Source: an uncultured Acidimicrobiales bacterium (GTDB taxonomy: Bacteria; Actinomycetota; Acidimicrobiia; Acidimicrobiales; SZUA-35). Taken from it: 61,702 nucleotides of DNA. How positions within the stretch are numbered: the first letter of the stretch is position 1; every line of letters starts with the position of its first letter. Below the pieces are notes generated by a model. It did not search any database and was not told the origin of the DNA. It saw only the letters and a list, made by a program, of their open reading frames with translations. A program made the position numbers and the translations under genes. The DNA is taken from positions 1 to 61,702 of the forward strand of contig CALEWY010000014.1 in the NCBI GenBank assembly GCA_937925335.1, given 5' to 3'. Shown here in pieces: positions 32,398 to 41,002 of the stretch.

Positions 32398-34071
32398 GTG
32401 ACGTCGAATACTTCCGTGGACACCATCGTTTCGAGAATTGAGCACGCCGCCAAGGGCGACGGCACCGTCACCTTTGTGACCGGGGATGAACCCGTCACGA
32501 AATCGTGGGCCGATGTGCATGAAGAAGCGAAGGCCTTTGCTGCGTCGTTGCAAGCCCGCGGCGTGAACCACGGCGACCGAGTCGCGTTGCTCGGCCCGAC
32601 CACTGCTGACTTCGTCACGGCGATCCAGGCGGTTTGGTTGTGTGGGGCGACGCTGGTCGTGCTTCCCCTGCCGATGCGTCTTGCTTCGATCGAAGAGTTC
32701 GCCTCGGCGACTCGAGCTCGTATTCAACGGGCCGATTGCGCTGCTGTTGTTCTCGATCCGGATCTCGCGCCGTTCGTTGAAACCGGTCCGGACGACCCGC
32801 CGCTCTACACCATCACCGAACTCCTCGGTGGTCCCGGTCGCCCGAGCGCCGACGATTTTGTCCGTCCCGACTATCACCGTGACGATTTGTTCGTACTGCA
32901 GTTCACCAGTGGCTCCACCTCAGAACCAAAGGGTGTGATGCTGCCGAACCACACGGTGGCGGCCAACCTCGACGCGATCCGCGAAGCCGCCGACGTCGAT
33001 GTGGACGTCGACGTGATGGTCAGCTGGTTGCCGCTCTACCACGACATGGGCCTTGTCGGCTTTTGCATCCTGCCGATGGCTGAAGGAATCAGCCTCGTTC
33101 TGGGTGCACCTCAGGATTTCCTCGCCTCGCCTGGACGCTGGATGGAGTGGATCTCGACCTACGGAGGCACCGCCACCGCCGGGCCGAACTTCTCCTACGT
33201 GCTCGCGGCGCGCGCCCTCAAGCGCGCACCTGAAACGCTCGACCTGTCGTCGCTTCGCATCGCTCTCAACGGAGCTGAGCCAGTCGATCCGGCCGGTGTG
33301 CGTGGCTTCGTCGCAGCAGCCGAGCGCCACGGCATGGATCCAGGTGCGGTCTTCCCCGCATTTGGAATGGCCGAGCTTGCGATCGCCGGCTGTTTCCCGA
33401 TCCCGATGGACGGGTTGATCACCGACACCATCGACGCTCAGATTCTCGAAGTCGAAGCTCGGGCGGTCCCTGTCGCCGACGATCATCCAAACGCTCGGGA
33501 GATTGCGTGTCTCGGCCGTCCGGTTCCTGGACTCGAGTTTCGTATCACCAGTCCGAGCACTGGCGAAGAACTCGGCGATCGTGAAGTGGGCGAGCTGCAG
33601 ATTCGCGGCACGTCGGTCACGCCCGGCTACTACCAGCGGCCAGACGCCAACGCAGAGCTCTTCGACGGTGACTGGCTTCGCACCGGCGACCTCGCATACC
33701 TCGCTGATGGTGCGATGCACATGTGTGGCCGGATCAAAGACATCATCATCGTCGGCGGCCGAAACGTGTACCCCCAGGACATCGAACGTTCCGTTGGAGA
33801 AGCCGAAGGAATCCGGACTGGCAACGTCATTGCGTTCGGCCATGAGGGCCGAGCGGGCAAAGAGCAGGTTGTTGTCGTCGCCGAAACTCGTTCCGAGGAT
33901 CTCGGTGATCTCGCGACACGGGTGAACGAAAAGACGCTCGAAGCCGTCGGTGTTCCGGCCCGCACGATCATCTTCGTCCGGCCGAGCACACTGCCGAAGA
34001 CGAGCTCCGGGAAGCTGCAGCGAGCGAAGTGCAAGCAACAGTTCTTGAACGATGAGCTCAGCCCTGTTTGA
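32398..34071 (+). CDS. fatty acyl-AMP ligase-like adenylate-forming enzyme
   Basis: ANL-superfamily enzyme activating an acyl acid as acyl-AMP. 557 residues from GTG 32398; an in-frame ATG at 32335 lies inside the tRNA terminator and is rejected. P-loop-like LQFTSGSTSEPKGVMLPNH, WLPLYHDMGLVGFCILP (typical of FAAL/FadD32-type ligases), AFGMAE, GDWLRTGDLAYLADGAMHMCGRIKDIIIVGGRNVYPQDIE, and the catalytic Lys region PKTSSGKLQRAKCK. No polyketide synthase or acyl carrier protein is adjacent, so the downstream use of the acyl-AMP is unknown. Confidence 0.88.
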   Translation: MTSNTSVDTIVSRIEHAAKGDGTVTFVTGDEPVTKSWADVHEEAKAFAASLQARGVNHGDRVALLGPTTADFVTAIQAVWLCGATLVVLPLPMRLASIEEFASATRARIQRADCAAVVLDPDLAPFVETGPDDPPLYTITELLGGPGRPSADDFVRPDYHRDDLFVLQFTSGSTSEPKGVMLPNHTVAANLDAIREAADVDVDVDVMVSWLPLYHDMGLVGFCILPMAEGISLVLGAPQDFLASPGRWMEWISTYGGTATAGPNFSYVLAARALKRAPETLDLSSLRIALNGAEPVDPAGVRGFVAAAERHGMDPGAVFPAFGMAELAIAGCFPIPMDGLITDTIDAQILEVEARAVPVADDHPNAREIACLGRPVPGLEFRITSPSTGEELGDREVGELQIRGTSVTPGYYQRPDANAELFDGDWLRTGDLAYLADGAMHMCGRIKDIIIVGGRNVYPQDIERSVGEAEGIRTGNVIAFGHEGRAGKEQVVVVAETRSEDLGDLATRVNEKTLEAVGVPARTIIFVRPSTLPKTSSGKLQRAKCKQQFLNDELSPV

Positions 34072-34094
34072 GGCTCGCAGCTGCAACTCGCTGT

Positions 34095-34100
34095 TAGGTT
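34095..34100 (+). promoter_or_regulatory. leaderless -10 hexamer of the thioredoxin-TPR gene
   Basis: TAGGTT seven bases before GTG 34108; decides the start against a TTG at 34099. Confidence 0.5.
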
Positions 34101-34107
34101 GTGTCTC

Positions 34108-34809
34108 GTGATCGACGTCACTGACGAAACCTTCCAAACCGCCATTCTTGAAGAGTCGATGAACCGGCCGGTCATCGTCGACTTGTGGGCACCGTGGTGC
34201 GGCCCATGCAAGACACTTGGCCCCATGATCGAAAAGGTCGTCGACGAAACCGACGGCAAGATTCTGCTCGCCAAGATCAACGTCGACGAGAACCCTCAGG
34301 CGTCGGCGGCATTCCGGGTCCAGTCGATCCCGGCGGTCTACGCACTCGTCCAAGGCCAAATCGCCGACGGGTTCATGGGCGCCCAGCCTGAAGAAACGAT
34401 CCGAGAGTTCGTCCAGCGCTTCATGCCGACCGAGGAAGCGAACGCCGTCGACGCGTTGCTCGAAGCCGGCGACGAAGAGTCGCTCGCCCAGATCCTCGAA
34501 GCGGACCCTGGCCACGCAGAAGCCATCACGAAACTCGCTGCGCTCTGGGTCGATTCGGGTCGCACCGACGACGCTCTTCAGCTGCTCTCACGGATTCCAG
34601 AGAATGATGAAACTCGGCGAATCGCCGCTCTCGCTCGGACTGGCGCGAACGAACACGCAGCGTCTGAGGCCCGTCTTGCCGAGCTGCTCCCAACGGTGAA
34701 AGCCGACGATGCTGCTCGCCAAGAATTCGTCGACCTTCTCGAAGTGCTCGGCCCTGAACACCCGAACACCGCCGGCTGGCGCAAGAAGCTGACGACGCAG
34801 CTGTTCTAA
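34108..34809 (+). CDS. thioredoxin-like protein with C-terminal TPR region (CnoX/YbbN type)
   Basis: 233 residues from GTG 34108. The thioredoxin domain (1-110) has the intact active site WCGPC (30-34) and the cis-proline region FRVQSIPAVYAL. The C-terminal half (about 115-233) is helical with TPR-like repeats (AQILEADPGHAEAITKLAALWVDSGRTDDALQLLSRIP), as in chaperone-thioredoxins CnoX/YbbN that protect and reduce clients for the chaperone system. TAGGTT lies seven bases before the start. Confidence 0.9.
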   Translation: MIDVTDETFQTAILEESMNRPVIVDLWAPWCGPCKTLGPMIEKVVDETDGKILLAKINVDENPQASAAFRVQSIPAVYALVQGQIADGFMGAQPEETIREFVQRFMPTEEANAVDALLEAGDEESLAQILEADPGHAEAITKLAALWVDSGRTDDALQLLSRIPENDETRRIAALARTGANEHAASEARLAELLPTVKADDAARQEFVDLLEVLGPEHPNTAGWRKKLTTQLF

Positions 34810-34844
34810 GGCTCATTCTCGCCTCGCCAAGGCGCTGCTTTCCT

Positions 34845-34907
34845 GCCAACAGCCTTCCCCGCCAACAGCCTTCCCCGGTAACAGCCTTCCCCGGTAACCG
34901 TTTCCCC
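34845..34907 (+). repeat. 16-bp tandem repeat x4 between trx-like gene and comEA
   Basis: GCCAACAGCCTTCCCC twice (34845-34860, 34861-34876), GGTAACAGCCTTCCCC (34877-34892) and a diverged GGTAACCGTTTCCCC (34893-34907). They fill half of the 124-base gap; nothing else is recognisable there apart from a small CCCC/GGGG hairpin at 34914-34924. Confidence 0.92.
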
Positions 34908-34933
34908 ACATCGCCCCGAAGGGGAGCGCGCCC

Positions 34934-35599
34934 GTGGAGAATTCGGACGAATCGTTCGGTCCACCAACCCTGGCCGAGCGAATCGACGACTCGCTCATCC
35001 GTCTCGACGAATTGCGAAACCGGCCAGCGGTCTCGCTCATCGCCGCGCTCATGGTGGTTGGGCTCATCGGATCGGCGCTCTGGATGGGGCGTGCGCCGAC
35101 AGCCAAACCCGTCGACGATCTCATCCCGCAAGTCTCACTCGCGACCACGGTTCCTGCCGTCGTCGGTGAGAACGAGGGTGGTGTCCTCATCGTCCACGTC
35201 TCCGGCGCCGTCGTTCGCCCCGGAGTTGTGACACTGCCGAGCTCGGCAAGGGTGCTGGATGCGGTTGAGGCTGCCGGCGGTGCGACGAGCGAAGCCGACC
35301 TGCACCAACTGAACCTTGCAGCCCCTCTGGTCGACGGCGTGCAAATACGAGTGCCGGTGGTTGGTGAGGAGCTGACCCCAGTCGCTCCCGCCGCCTCAAC
35401 CGACGGCTCGGTCGACATCAACCGAGCGAGCGCTGGAGAACTCGAGGCTCTCAACGGCGTTGGCCCCGCAATCGCCTCAGCGATCGTGACGTACCGGGAA
35501 GAGAACGGACCGTTCCCATCGGTCGAAGCGCTGCTCTCGGTGCCGGGGATCGGCCAAGCAAAACTCGCTGCGATCGGCGACCAGGCGGTCGTCCGGTAG
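34934..35599 (+). CDS. comEA: competence protein ComEA
   Basis: Membrane-anchored DNA receptor for natural transformation. 221 residues: cytoplasmic stub, membrane helix about 35-53 (VSLIAALMVVGLIGSALWMG), SLBB domain (about 85-145, GGVLIVHVSGAVVRPGVVTLP), and C-terminal helix-hairpin-helix DNA-binding domain (about 160-221, VDINRASAGELEALNGVGPAIASAIVTYREENGPF and LLSVPGIGQAKLAAIGDQ). GTG start with AGGGGAG upstream. comEC begins on the last base of its stop codon. Confidence 0.95.
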   Translation: MENSDESFGPPTLAERIDDSLIRLDELRNRPAVSLIAALMVVGLIGSALWMGRAPTAKPVDDLIPQVSLATTVPAVVGENEGGVLIVHVSGAVVRPGVVTLPSSARVLDAVEAAGGATSEADLHQLNLAAPLVDGVQIRVPVVGEELTPVAPAASTDGSVDINRASAGELEALNGVGPAIASAIVTYREENGPFPSVEALLSVPGIGQAKLAAIGDQAVVR

Positions 35600-37383
35600 T
35601 GCGAGGTTCGGGAGCAGACGGTTCGTTCAGGCAGTTGGCCGAGTGGCAAACCTTGGTGATGGCAGCTGGCGTGGTGGCGGCCGCGCTGATTGGGTTGCCG
35701 GTGTCGGTGGGTGTTGCCGTGCTTGCCGTTGGGGTTGCGGTCGGTGCGAGGCAGCCGTGGTTGGTGATGGCGGCAGTGATGGTGCTCGCTGGAGCGCGGA
35801 GTGATGTGGAGGATCGCGCCTATCAACCGTTGCCGGCTGCGGACTTCGATGGGGCCGTGCTTTTGGTGACCGACCCAGAAGCGATGGGGTTTGGGTGGTT
35901 CGTCGAGGGGCGAATTGCCGACGGTGAGTTCGATGGGAAGCGGGTTCGGATGACCGTGCCCTGGACGGCCGGTGATCTGAACCAAGCGGTCGCAGGGTCG
36001 CGCCTCGAGGTGGTTGGCTCCATCGCATCGATCGAGGAGAACTCGTTTGTTCGGAGTCGTCATCTCGTCGGTCGGCTTTCCGCTGACTCGCTCAGCGTCG
36101 TCGCAGAGCCGGTGTGGTGGCGCCAACCGTCGGAACTTCTTCGAGAGCGCGTGGTCGCCGGGGCCGAGGGGGTTCCTCAGGAGCTTCGCCCCTTGTACAT
36201 CGGGCTCGTGATTGGCGATGACCGGGAGCAGAGCATTGCGCAACAAGCACGGTTCCGGTCGGCGGGAATGACACATCTGTTGGCTGTCAGCGGGCAGAAC
36301 GTGGCGTTTGTCTTGGCGGTGGCAGCGCCGATGATCAAGCGGCGCTCGCGGCGGGGGCGTTGGGTGATCACGGGGTGTTTGCTTGTGGTGTTTGCGTTGG
36401 CGACTCGTATGGAGCCGTCGGTGATGCGTGCGACGGTGTCGGCGGGGATTGCAGCGACGGCCGTCGTATCCGGGCGCCGGTCGGTTGGGGTGCGGACGCT
36501 GTCGCTGGCGACGTGTGGCCTCGTCGTGATCGATCCGTTCTTGGTGCGTTCGATTGGTTTCGTTTTGTCGGTTGCGGCGTCGTTGGGAATCGTGTTGTTG
36601 GGGTCGGCCCTGGTCGATCGCATCCGCGGACCTCGATGGTTTGCGGAGGGGACAGCGATCACGGTGGCAGCTCAAATCACGGTTGCACCCTTGCTCGTGG
36701 CGTCGTTCGGGCCGGTCTCGCTTGCGTCGTTGCCGGCGAACGTGGCGACGGGTTTTGCGGCGGGCGTGGTGATGACGTGGGGCTCGAGCGCTGGAGTGCT
36801 CGTTGGGCTACTTCCGGTTTCGATTCGGCCGGTCTTGTCGCTGCCTGCGACGTTCTTTGTGTGGTGGATTGATGCGGTTGCGGGGTGGGCGACTCGGTTG
36901 CCGTTGCCGTCGGTCGCGGGGACTGGCCTGATAGCGCTGGCTGCTGGCTGGTTTGGTTGGGTCGTGGCACCTGGAGCCTGGCGCAAGGCGTTGGCGGTCA
37001 TCGCCGTGATGGTGTTGATCGCCGCCGGGTCGAGCTCATCCGCCGGTCCCGGTTTTCAGGACGAGCTCCACGGCGAGTCGAGGTGGTTTCCGGCGATGTT
37101 GGAGGCTCCGTCGGTGTTGGTTGTTGCCGGTGATGCGCGCCCGTCGTTGGTCGAGTTGATCGTGGATCGCCGGGTAGTGGCGATCGATGTGTTGGTGATG
37201 GAACGAGGTGATCGTCGTAGTGGGGATCTTGCGCGAGCGATCGCCGAGGTTGCCGACGTCGGGGTGATTCTGGCGCCTCCACAGCACCGGATCCCCGGAG
37301 CTCGTCGGGTGACCGAACCAATCGATCTCGGCGTCGTGGTTCTCGACGTCGACGTCGACGGCCGCCTCGTCGTCAGCGAGTGA
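35599..37383 (+). CDS. comEC: ComEC/Rec2 DNA-uptake channel, C-terminal nuclease-like domain degenerate
   Basis: 594 residues, about ten membrane segments. OB-fold-like region about 80-165, then the competence domain with the signature HLLAVSGQNVAF (226-237). Typical ComEC proteins continue into a metallo-beta-lactamase domain with DVGQGDA and HxHxDH. Here the last ~110 residues show none of these metal-binding motifs, so the hydrolase half is missing or decayed. The GTG overlaps the comEA stop by one base. Codon use leans to GTG/TTG codons more than neighbours. DNA transport across the membrane remains plausible. Confidence 0.88.
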   Translation: MRGSGADGSFRQLAEWQTLVMAAGVVAAALIGLPVSVGVAVLAVGVAVGARQPWLVMAAVMVLAGARSDVEDRAYQPLPAADFDGAVLLVTDPEAMGFGWFVEGRIADGEFDGKRVRMTVPWTAGDLNQAVAGSRLEVVGSIASIEENSFVRSRHLVGRLSADSLSVVAEPVWWRQPSELLRERVVAGAEGVPQELRPLYIGLVIGDDREQSIAQQARFRSAGMTHLLAVSGQNVAFVLAVAAPMIKRRSRRGRWVITGCLLVVFALATRMEPSVMRATVSAGIAATAVVSGRRSVGVRTLSLATCGLVVIDPFLVRSIGFVLSVAASLGIVLLGSALVDRIRGPRWFAEGTAITVAAQITVAPLLVASFGPVSLASLPANVATGFAAGVVMTWGSSAGVLVGLLPVSIRPVLSLPATFFVWWIDAVAGWATRLPLPSVAGTGLIALAAGWFGWVVAPGAWRKALAVIAVMVLIAAGSSSSAGPGFQDELHGESRWFPAMLEAPSVLVVAGDARPSLVELIVDRRVVAIDVLVMERGDRRSGDLARAIAEVADVGVILAPPQHRIPGARRVTEPIDLGVVVLDVDVDGRLVVSE

Positions 37384-37387
37384 GCTG

Positions 37388-39412
37388 CTAACCAGCAACC
37401 TGGGAGAGCGCTTCGAGCACGACGGGTTCGAAGCTCGGGGCGACCGACTCTGCGTAGGAGCGGGTGACGTGATGGCTGTCTTGCATCACGATGTCGCCAT
37501 TCGGTGCAATGGGTAGGCAGTCGACTGGGTCGCAGATGACGCTCATTGGATCGAAGACGAGACCATGGCCCGCTTCGGCCAGTCCTTCGCTCTCGGCGAT
37601 CGCGACCGGAGCCCGGTGACGTTCGATCTCAGCGCGATCGAGTCCGCACAGGTCTGCGCCACGGTCGAGTGAATCGCTCTCGAGGAGACAGTCGAGCGGG
37701 TCGGTGTCCCATCGGCCAATGTCGTGCAACACGAGAAACCCAATGTCGAGATCGGCGAGTTCGATCGCGAAGTCTCGGTGTCCGTTGCGCCACAGGTCGA
37801 CCTCGGCGGTCGACTCGCGATCGACGTAGACCTCGGTCGTGCTCGACACCACGAGGTCTGGTTCCATGCTGAGAAGAGCGTTATCGACTTCGGCCCGAAG
37901 GGCGTCACACGATCGGCCATCGGTCGCAAGCGACGGCGCAAGAACCGGACAGCTTCCGAGCTGCAGTGCGACGACTCGCAGATTGTTGGATTGCCCGATC
38001 GAGTCGAACGTCGGCATCCAGTGGGCAGCGTGGGAGTCACCGATGACGAGCACGGTTGTGACTCCATCCGCCTGTCCAAAGACACAGTTCGCCTCAAACG
38101 AAGGGGCATCGAGCGAGTAGCAACCGCCGAGATGGGCTGGCCAGCCGTCGGCTGCCTCCTCGATCGAAGCGACGAGGGGGTCGGAGAACGTGAGCGCTCG
38201 GTAGCCGGCAGCACCACCGATCACCGCGAGCGTGAGTGCGATTGGAACGACGAGTGCGCCGACGACCTCGCCCGACCTCGTATTGGAGCGGCGATGTCGG
38301 TACGGCGTCTCGACGAACCGATAGCTGAGATGGGCAACGGCGAGAGAGGCGGCAACAAGTGCAAGTGATGGAACGAGGGAGTGGCTACCGAGAACCTCAC
38401 GGCCGAGCACAAGAAACGGCCAGTGCCAGAGGTACCACGAGTAGGAGACGCGACCGATCCACTGAACAGGCGCAGCGGCAAGCGCTCGCCCAACGGTGTG
38501 TGCGCTGTTGAGTTGGGCGATGAGGAAGGCAACGGTTCCGGCTACCGGAAGAAGCGCACCAGGCCATGGAAACGGTTGGCCTCGACCGAGCCACATGGCA
38601 GACGCGACGATCATGGCGAGCCCGATCCCTCCGGCGGGTGCCGAGAGGTTGGGGAGTTGCGCAGCTCTGGCTCTGATCTGAGGGAACCAGGTGGCGACCA
38701 TTGCACCGATCAGGAACTCCCACGCTCGGCTTGCGGACGAGAAGTAGGCGTTGGCGTCGCCAGCTGTCGTGAGCGCAATGCACCAAATCACCGATGCGGC
38801 CGCGACGATCGCAAAGCGAGATCCACGGACCCGCTGACTGGAGAGGCCGATGAAGAGCAAGGGCCAGACGATGTAGAACTGCTCCTCGACGGACAACGAC
38901 CACGTGTGGAGCAGAGGTCGGCTCTCGACCCGAGCACCGAAGTAGCCGCCGCTGATTCCGGAAACCTGAATGTTGGACCAATAGGTCGCAGCGGCGAACG
39001 CCTCGCTGATGCTGGTGTCCCAGACGAGGGGACTCCGGAGAATGAGTTGTGCGACCAAGACGCTGGCGATCATCAAACCGGCCGCAGGCAGTAGTCGTCG
39101 GGCTCGCTTCAGCCAGAAGTTGACGATCTGGATCCCGCCCGTACGAGCGTGTTCGCTCAGCAGACCTTGCGTGATCAAAAAGCCCGAGATCACAAAGAAG
39201 ACGTCGACCCCGACGAAACCGCCGGCGAACCCAGGGACATCGGCGTGGAACAAGATGACCAGGCTGACGGCGACGGCTCGAAGTCCATCGATATCGGCGC
39301 GGAACGGGCGCGACGATTGACCAGCCTTCGGATCAGCCTGAACTGGGGGATCGGCCGGAGCCGACTGTGGTGCTGAGACCGCCACCACCTCCCATCGGCA
39401 GGCGGGCGTCAT
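37388..39412 (-). CDS. OafA-type acyltransferase 3 with C-terminal SGNH domain
   Basis: 674 residues. The N-terminal acyltransferase-3 domain (about 35-400, FRADIDGLRAVAVSLVILFHADVPGFAGGFVGVDVFFVISGFLI, then HTWSLSVEEQFYIVWP) has about ten membrane helices. The C-terminal SGNH esterase-like domain has block I VLVIGDSHAAHW and a catalytic pair in MQDSHHVTRSYAE. Such fusions O-acetylate surface polysaccharide or peptidoglycan. Divergent from holA with 29 bases between starts. In-frame GTGs at 39388 and 39385 are alternative starts. Confidence 0.93.
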   Translation of the reverse strand: MTPACRWEVVAVSAPQSAPADPPVQADPKAGQSSRPFRADIDGLRAVAVSLVILFHADVPGFAGGFVGVDVFFVISGFLITQGLLSEHARTGGIQIVNFWLKRARRLLPAAGLMIASVLVAQLILRSPLVWDTSISEAFAAATYWSNIQVSGISGGYFGARVESRPLLHTWSLSVEEQFYIVWPLLFIGLSSQRVRGSRFAIVAAASVIWCIALTTAGDANAYFSSASRAWEFLIGAMVATWFPQIRARAAQLPNLSAPAGGIGLAMIVASAMWLGRGQPFPWPGALLPVAGTVAFLIAQLNSAHTVGRALAAAPVQWIGRVSYSWYLWHWPFLVLGREVLGSHSLVPSLALVAASLAVAHLSYRFVETPYRHRRSNTRSGEVVGALVVPIALTLAVIGGAAGYRALTFSDPLVASIEEAADGWPAHLGGCYSLDAPSFEANCVFGQADGVTTVLVIGDSHAAHWMPTFDSIGQSNNLRVVALQLGSCPVLAPSLATDGRSCDALRAEVDNALLSMEPDLVVSSTTEVYVDRESTAEVDLWRNGHRDFAIELADLDIGFLVLHDIGRWDTDPLDCLLESDSLDRGADLCGLDRAEIERHRAPVAIAESEGLAEAGHGLVFDPMSVICDPVDCLPIAPNGDIVMQDSHHVTRSYAESVAPSFEPVVLEALSQVAG

Positions 39413-39428
39413 GGTGAAGGGGAGCGGG

Positions 39429-39434
39429 TAGCGT
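39429..39434 (+). promoter_or_regulatory. leaderless -10 hexamer of holA
   Basis: TAGCGT seven bases before GTG 39442; no Shine-Dalgarno between. Confidence 0.5.
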
Positions 39435-39441
39435 TCGAGCC

Positions 39442-40449
39442 GTGGCTGTGGTGCTGATCAAAGGTGACGACGCCACGCTGGTATCCCAAGCCGTGTCGAC
39501 CCATGTCACCGACTTCGTCGGCGGCGGCGACCGCTCGCTGATGGTCGAAGAGGTCACCGAAACCCACTACGTGGGTGATGAAGGTGGCAGCGCTGAGATC
39601 ACGGCGCTTGTCAACGCAGCGCACACACCGCCGTTCCTCACCGAACGGCGAGTCGTCATCGGGCGCAACCTTGCGATGTTCACCAAGGCGGACCAGGTCG
39701 CCTCCCTGGTCGAGTGGCTCGACAATCCGTTGCCGACCACCGACTTGGTCCTCGTGTGGGAGAAGGGCTCCTCAACGACCCGCATGGGTTCGATCCCGAA
39801 GTCTCTCAAAGAGGCGTTGAAGGCCGCAGGGGCACAAGAGATCGACGCAGCGCCCAAGGGCAAGGGTCGCAAGATGCTGCTCGAAGGGCGGTTGGCTGAA
39901 GCTCCGGTCCGCTTCGATGCTGGCGCCAAACGGGCGATCAGCGATCAACTGGGCGACGACGTTGGCCGAGCCAACCAGATCATCGACATGATGGTCAGTA
40001 CGTTTGGAGAGGGATCGGCGATCACCGCCTCCGACGTCGAACCATTCCTCGGACAAAAGTCGGATGTCCCGCCGTGGGAGCTCACCGACGCTCTCGACTC
40101 GGGTGACATCGGAACGGCGCTCGAAAAGATGCACCGAATGACTCGGGGCGGCGACCGCCATGCCCTGCAGGTCATGATCACGCTGCACAATCACTATCAA
40201 CGAGCGCTCGCCCTCGACGGTGCGGGTGCCTACGACGAGAAGGCCGCAGCGGAGGTCCTGGGGATCAAGGGATCAACCTTCCCGGCCAAGAAGGCGCTCA
40301 CCCTCAGCAAGCGACTCGGACCAGACCGGACCAGACGAGCCATCGAACTGCTCGCTCGAGCCGATCTCGATCTCCGCGGTGGCAGCGCCATCGAAGCAGA
40401 AGCGGTGCTCGAAGTCCTCGTGGCTCGCCTCGCCCGGCTTTCCGCCTAA
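39442..40449 (+). CDS. holA: DNA polymerase III subunit delta
   Basis: Clamp-loader subunit that opens the sliding clamp. 335 residues beginning VVLIKGDDATLVSQAV, with an AAA+-like fold lacking Walker motifs, the PPFLTERRVVIGRN segment typical of delta, and a helical C-terminal collar domain (ELTDALDSGDIGTALEKMHRM, VLGIKGSTFPAKKALTLSKRLG). holA-rpsT-lepA is a common actinobacterial order. Its stop is followed at once by six tandem 12-14-bp repeats. Confidence 0.95.
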   Translation: MAVVLIKGDDATLVSQAVSTHVTDFVGGGDRSLMVEEVTETHYVGDEGGSAEITALVNAAHTPPFLTERRVVIGRNLAMFTKADQVASLVEWLDNPLPTTDLVLVWEKGSSTTRMGSIPKSLKEALKAAGAQEIDAAPKGKGRKMLLEGRLAEAPVRFDAGAKRAISDQLGDDVGRANQIIDMMVSTFGEGSAITASDVEPFLGQKSDVPPWELTDALDSGDIGTALEKMHRMTRGGDRHALQVMITLHNHYQRALALDGAGAYDEKAAAEVLGIKGSTFPAKKALTLSKRLGPDRTRRAIELLARADLDLRGGSAIEAEAVLEVLVARLARLSA

Positions 40450-40452
40450 CGC

Positions 40453-40534
40453 GCTCCGTCGAAAGCTCCCCGTCGAAAGCTCCCCGTCCAGAGCTCTCCG
40501 TCCAGAGCTCTCCGTCCAGAGCCCTCCGTCCAAA
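40453..40534. repeat. 14-bp tandem repeat, six units, in the holA/rpsT gap
   Basis: One 12-bp unit (40453-40464) and five 14-bp units of the GCTCTCCGTCCAGA type (40465-40478, 40479-40492, 40493-40506, 40507-40520, 40521-40534), drifting stepwise from GTCGAAA to GTCCAGA endings. They start three bases after the holA stop. Confidence 0.95.
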
Positions 40535-40569
40535 ACAGACGAACCCGCCGATCGTGGCAGACGGCGGGT
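40531..40569 (-). terminator. terminator after rpsT
   Basis: Stem ACCCGCCG (40543-40550) / CGGCGGGT (40562-40569), 11-base loop. On the minus strand it is followed by TCGTCTGTTTTGG, so it serves rpsT; it might also act on holA. Confidence 0.65.
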
Positions 40570-40600
40570 CGGTCGAAATCTTCGGTTGTGAGCAGAAGCT

Positions 40601-40640
40601 GTTACTCGCCTGCGCCTGCTGTTACTCGCCTGCGCCTGCT
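40601..40640 (-). repeat. perfect 20-bp tandem duplication across the rpsT stop codon
   Basis: Two identical 20-bp units (40601-40620 and 40621-40640), starting GTTACTCGCC and ending TGCGCCTGCT. The second includes the last codons and stop (40622-40624) of rpsT; the first is a non-coding copy just beyond it. Confidence 0.97.
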
Positions 40641-40885
40641 TTGCGGACACGGGCGATGAGGCGGCTCTTTTGGCGGGCAGCGGTGTTCTTGTGCAACACA
40701 CCCTTCTGCGCAGCGCGGTCGATGCGCTTCACGGCGAGACGAAGTGTCTCTTCTTGGGTGTCGGACCCGGCGGCGGCCATGGCTGCCTTTTCACGGGTGC
40801 GAAGCTCCGAGCGGACCGCACGGTTGCGGAGACGGCGCTTTTCGTTCTGACGGTTTCGCTTGATTTGACTCTTGATGTTTGCCAC
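40622..40885 (-). CDS. rpsT: 30S ribosomal protein S20
   Basis: Binds 16S rRNA in the small subunit. 87 residues from GTG 40885, starting ANIKSQIKRNRQNEKRRLRNRAVRSELRTR, the canonical S20 N-terminus, with LHKNTAARQKSRLIARV near the end. Longer frames upstream (to 40951) are rejected on this basis. A Shine-Dalgarno CAGGAAC lies about five bases upstream of the GTG, unlike the leaderless starts nearby. Divergent from lepA. Confidence 0.97.
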   Translation of the reverse strand: MANIKSQIKRNRQNEKRRLRNRAVRSELRTREKAAMAAAGSDTQEETLRLAVKRIDRAAQKGVLHKNTAARQKSRLIARVRKAGAGE

Positions 40886-40986
40886 GGGAGTTCCTGAGTT
40901 GTTCGAGACGCGCGCCGGGTACGGCAGCGACCGGTGAAGGATAGCGCTCACAAGTCGCGAAGCGGCTCAAACCGGATGGGAAGGAG

Positions 40987-40992
40987 TACCGT
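40987..40992 (+). promoter_or_regulatory. -10 hexamer of lepA
   Basis: TACCGT ten bases before ATG 41003. AAGGAG at 40981-40986 is too far upstream of the ATG to act as a Shine-Dalgarno. Confidence 0.4.
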
Positions 40993-41002
40993 TTTCGTCA
41001 CC

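Noticed and set aside
32920-34515. 531-codon minus-strand open frame
   Set aside because: Lies opposite the acyl-AMP ligase and thioredoxin genes, whose motifs are intact; no domain in the antisense product.
34813-36675. 620-codon open frame on the minus strand
   Set aside because: Antisense to comEA and comEC; the translation is Arg/His/Pro-rich without any recognisable domain. A shadow of GC-biased codon use.
35599-37383. Recent horizontal transfer of comEC
   Set aside because: Codon choice looks slightly different, but the comEA overlap and actinobacterial neighbours argue for vertical inheritance; membrane-protein composition can explain the bias.
40453-40534. CRISPR array
   Set aside because: Units are 12-14 bp in direct tandem without spacers; no cas genes are in the window.
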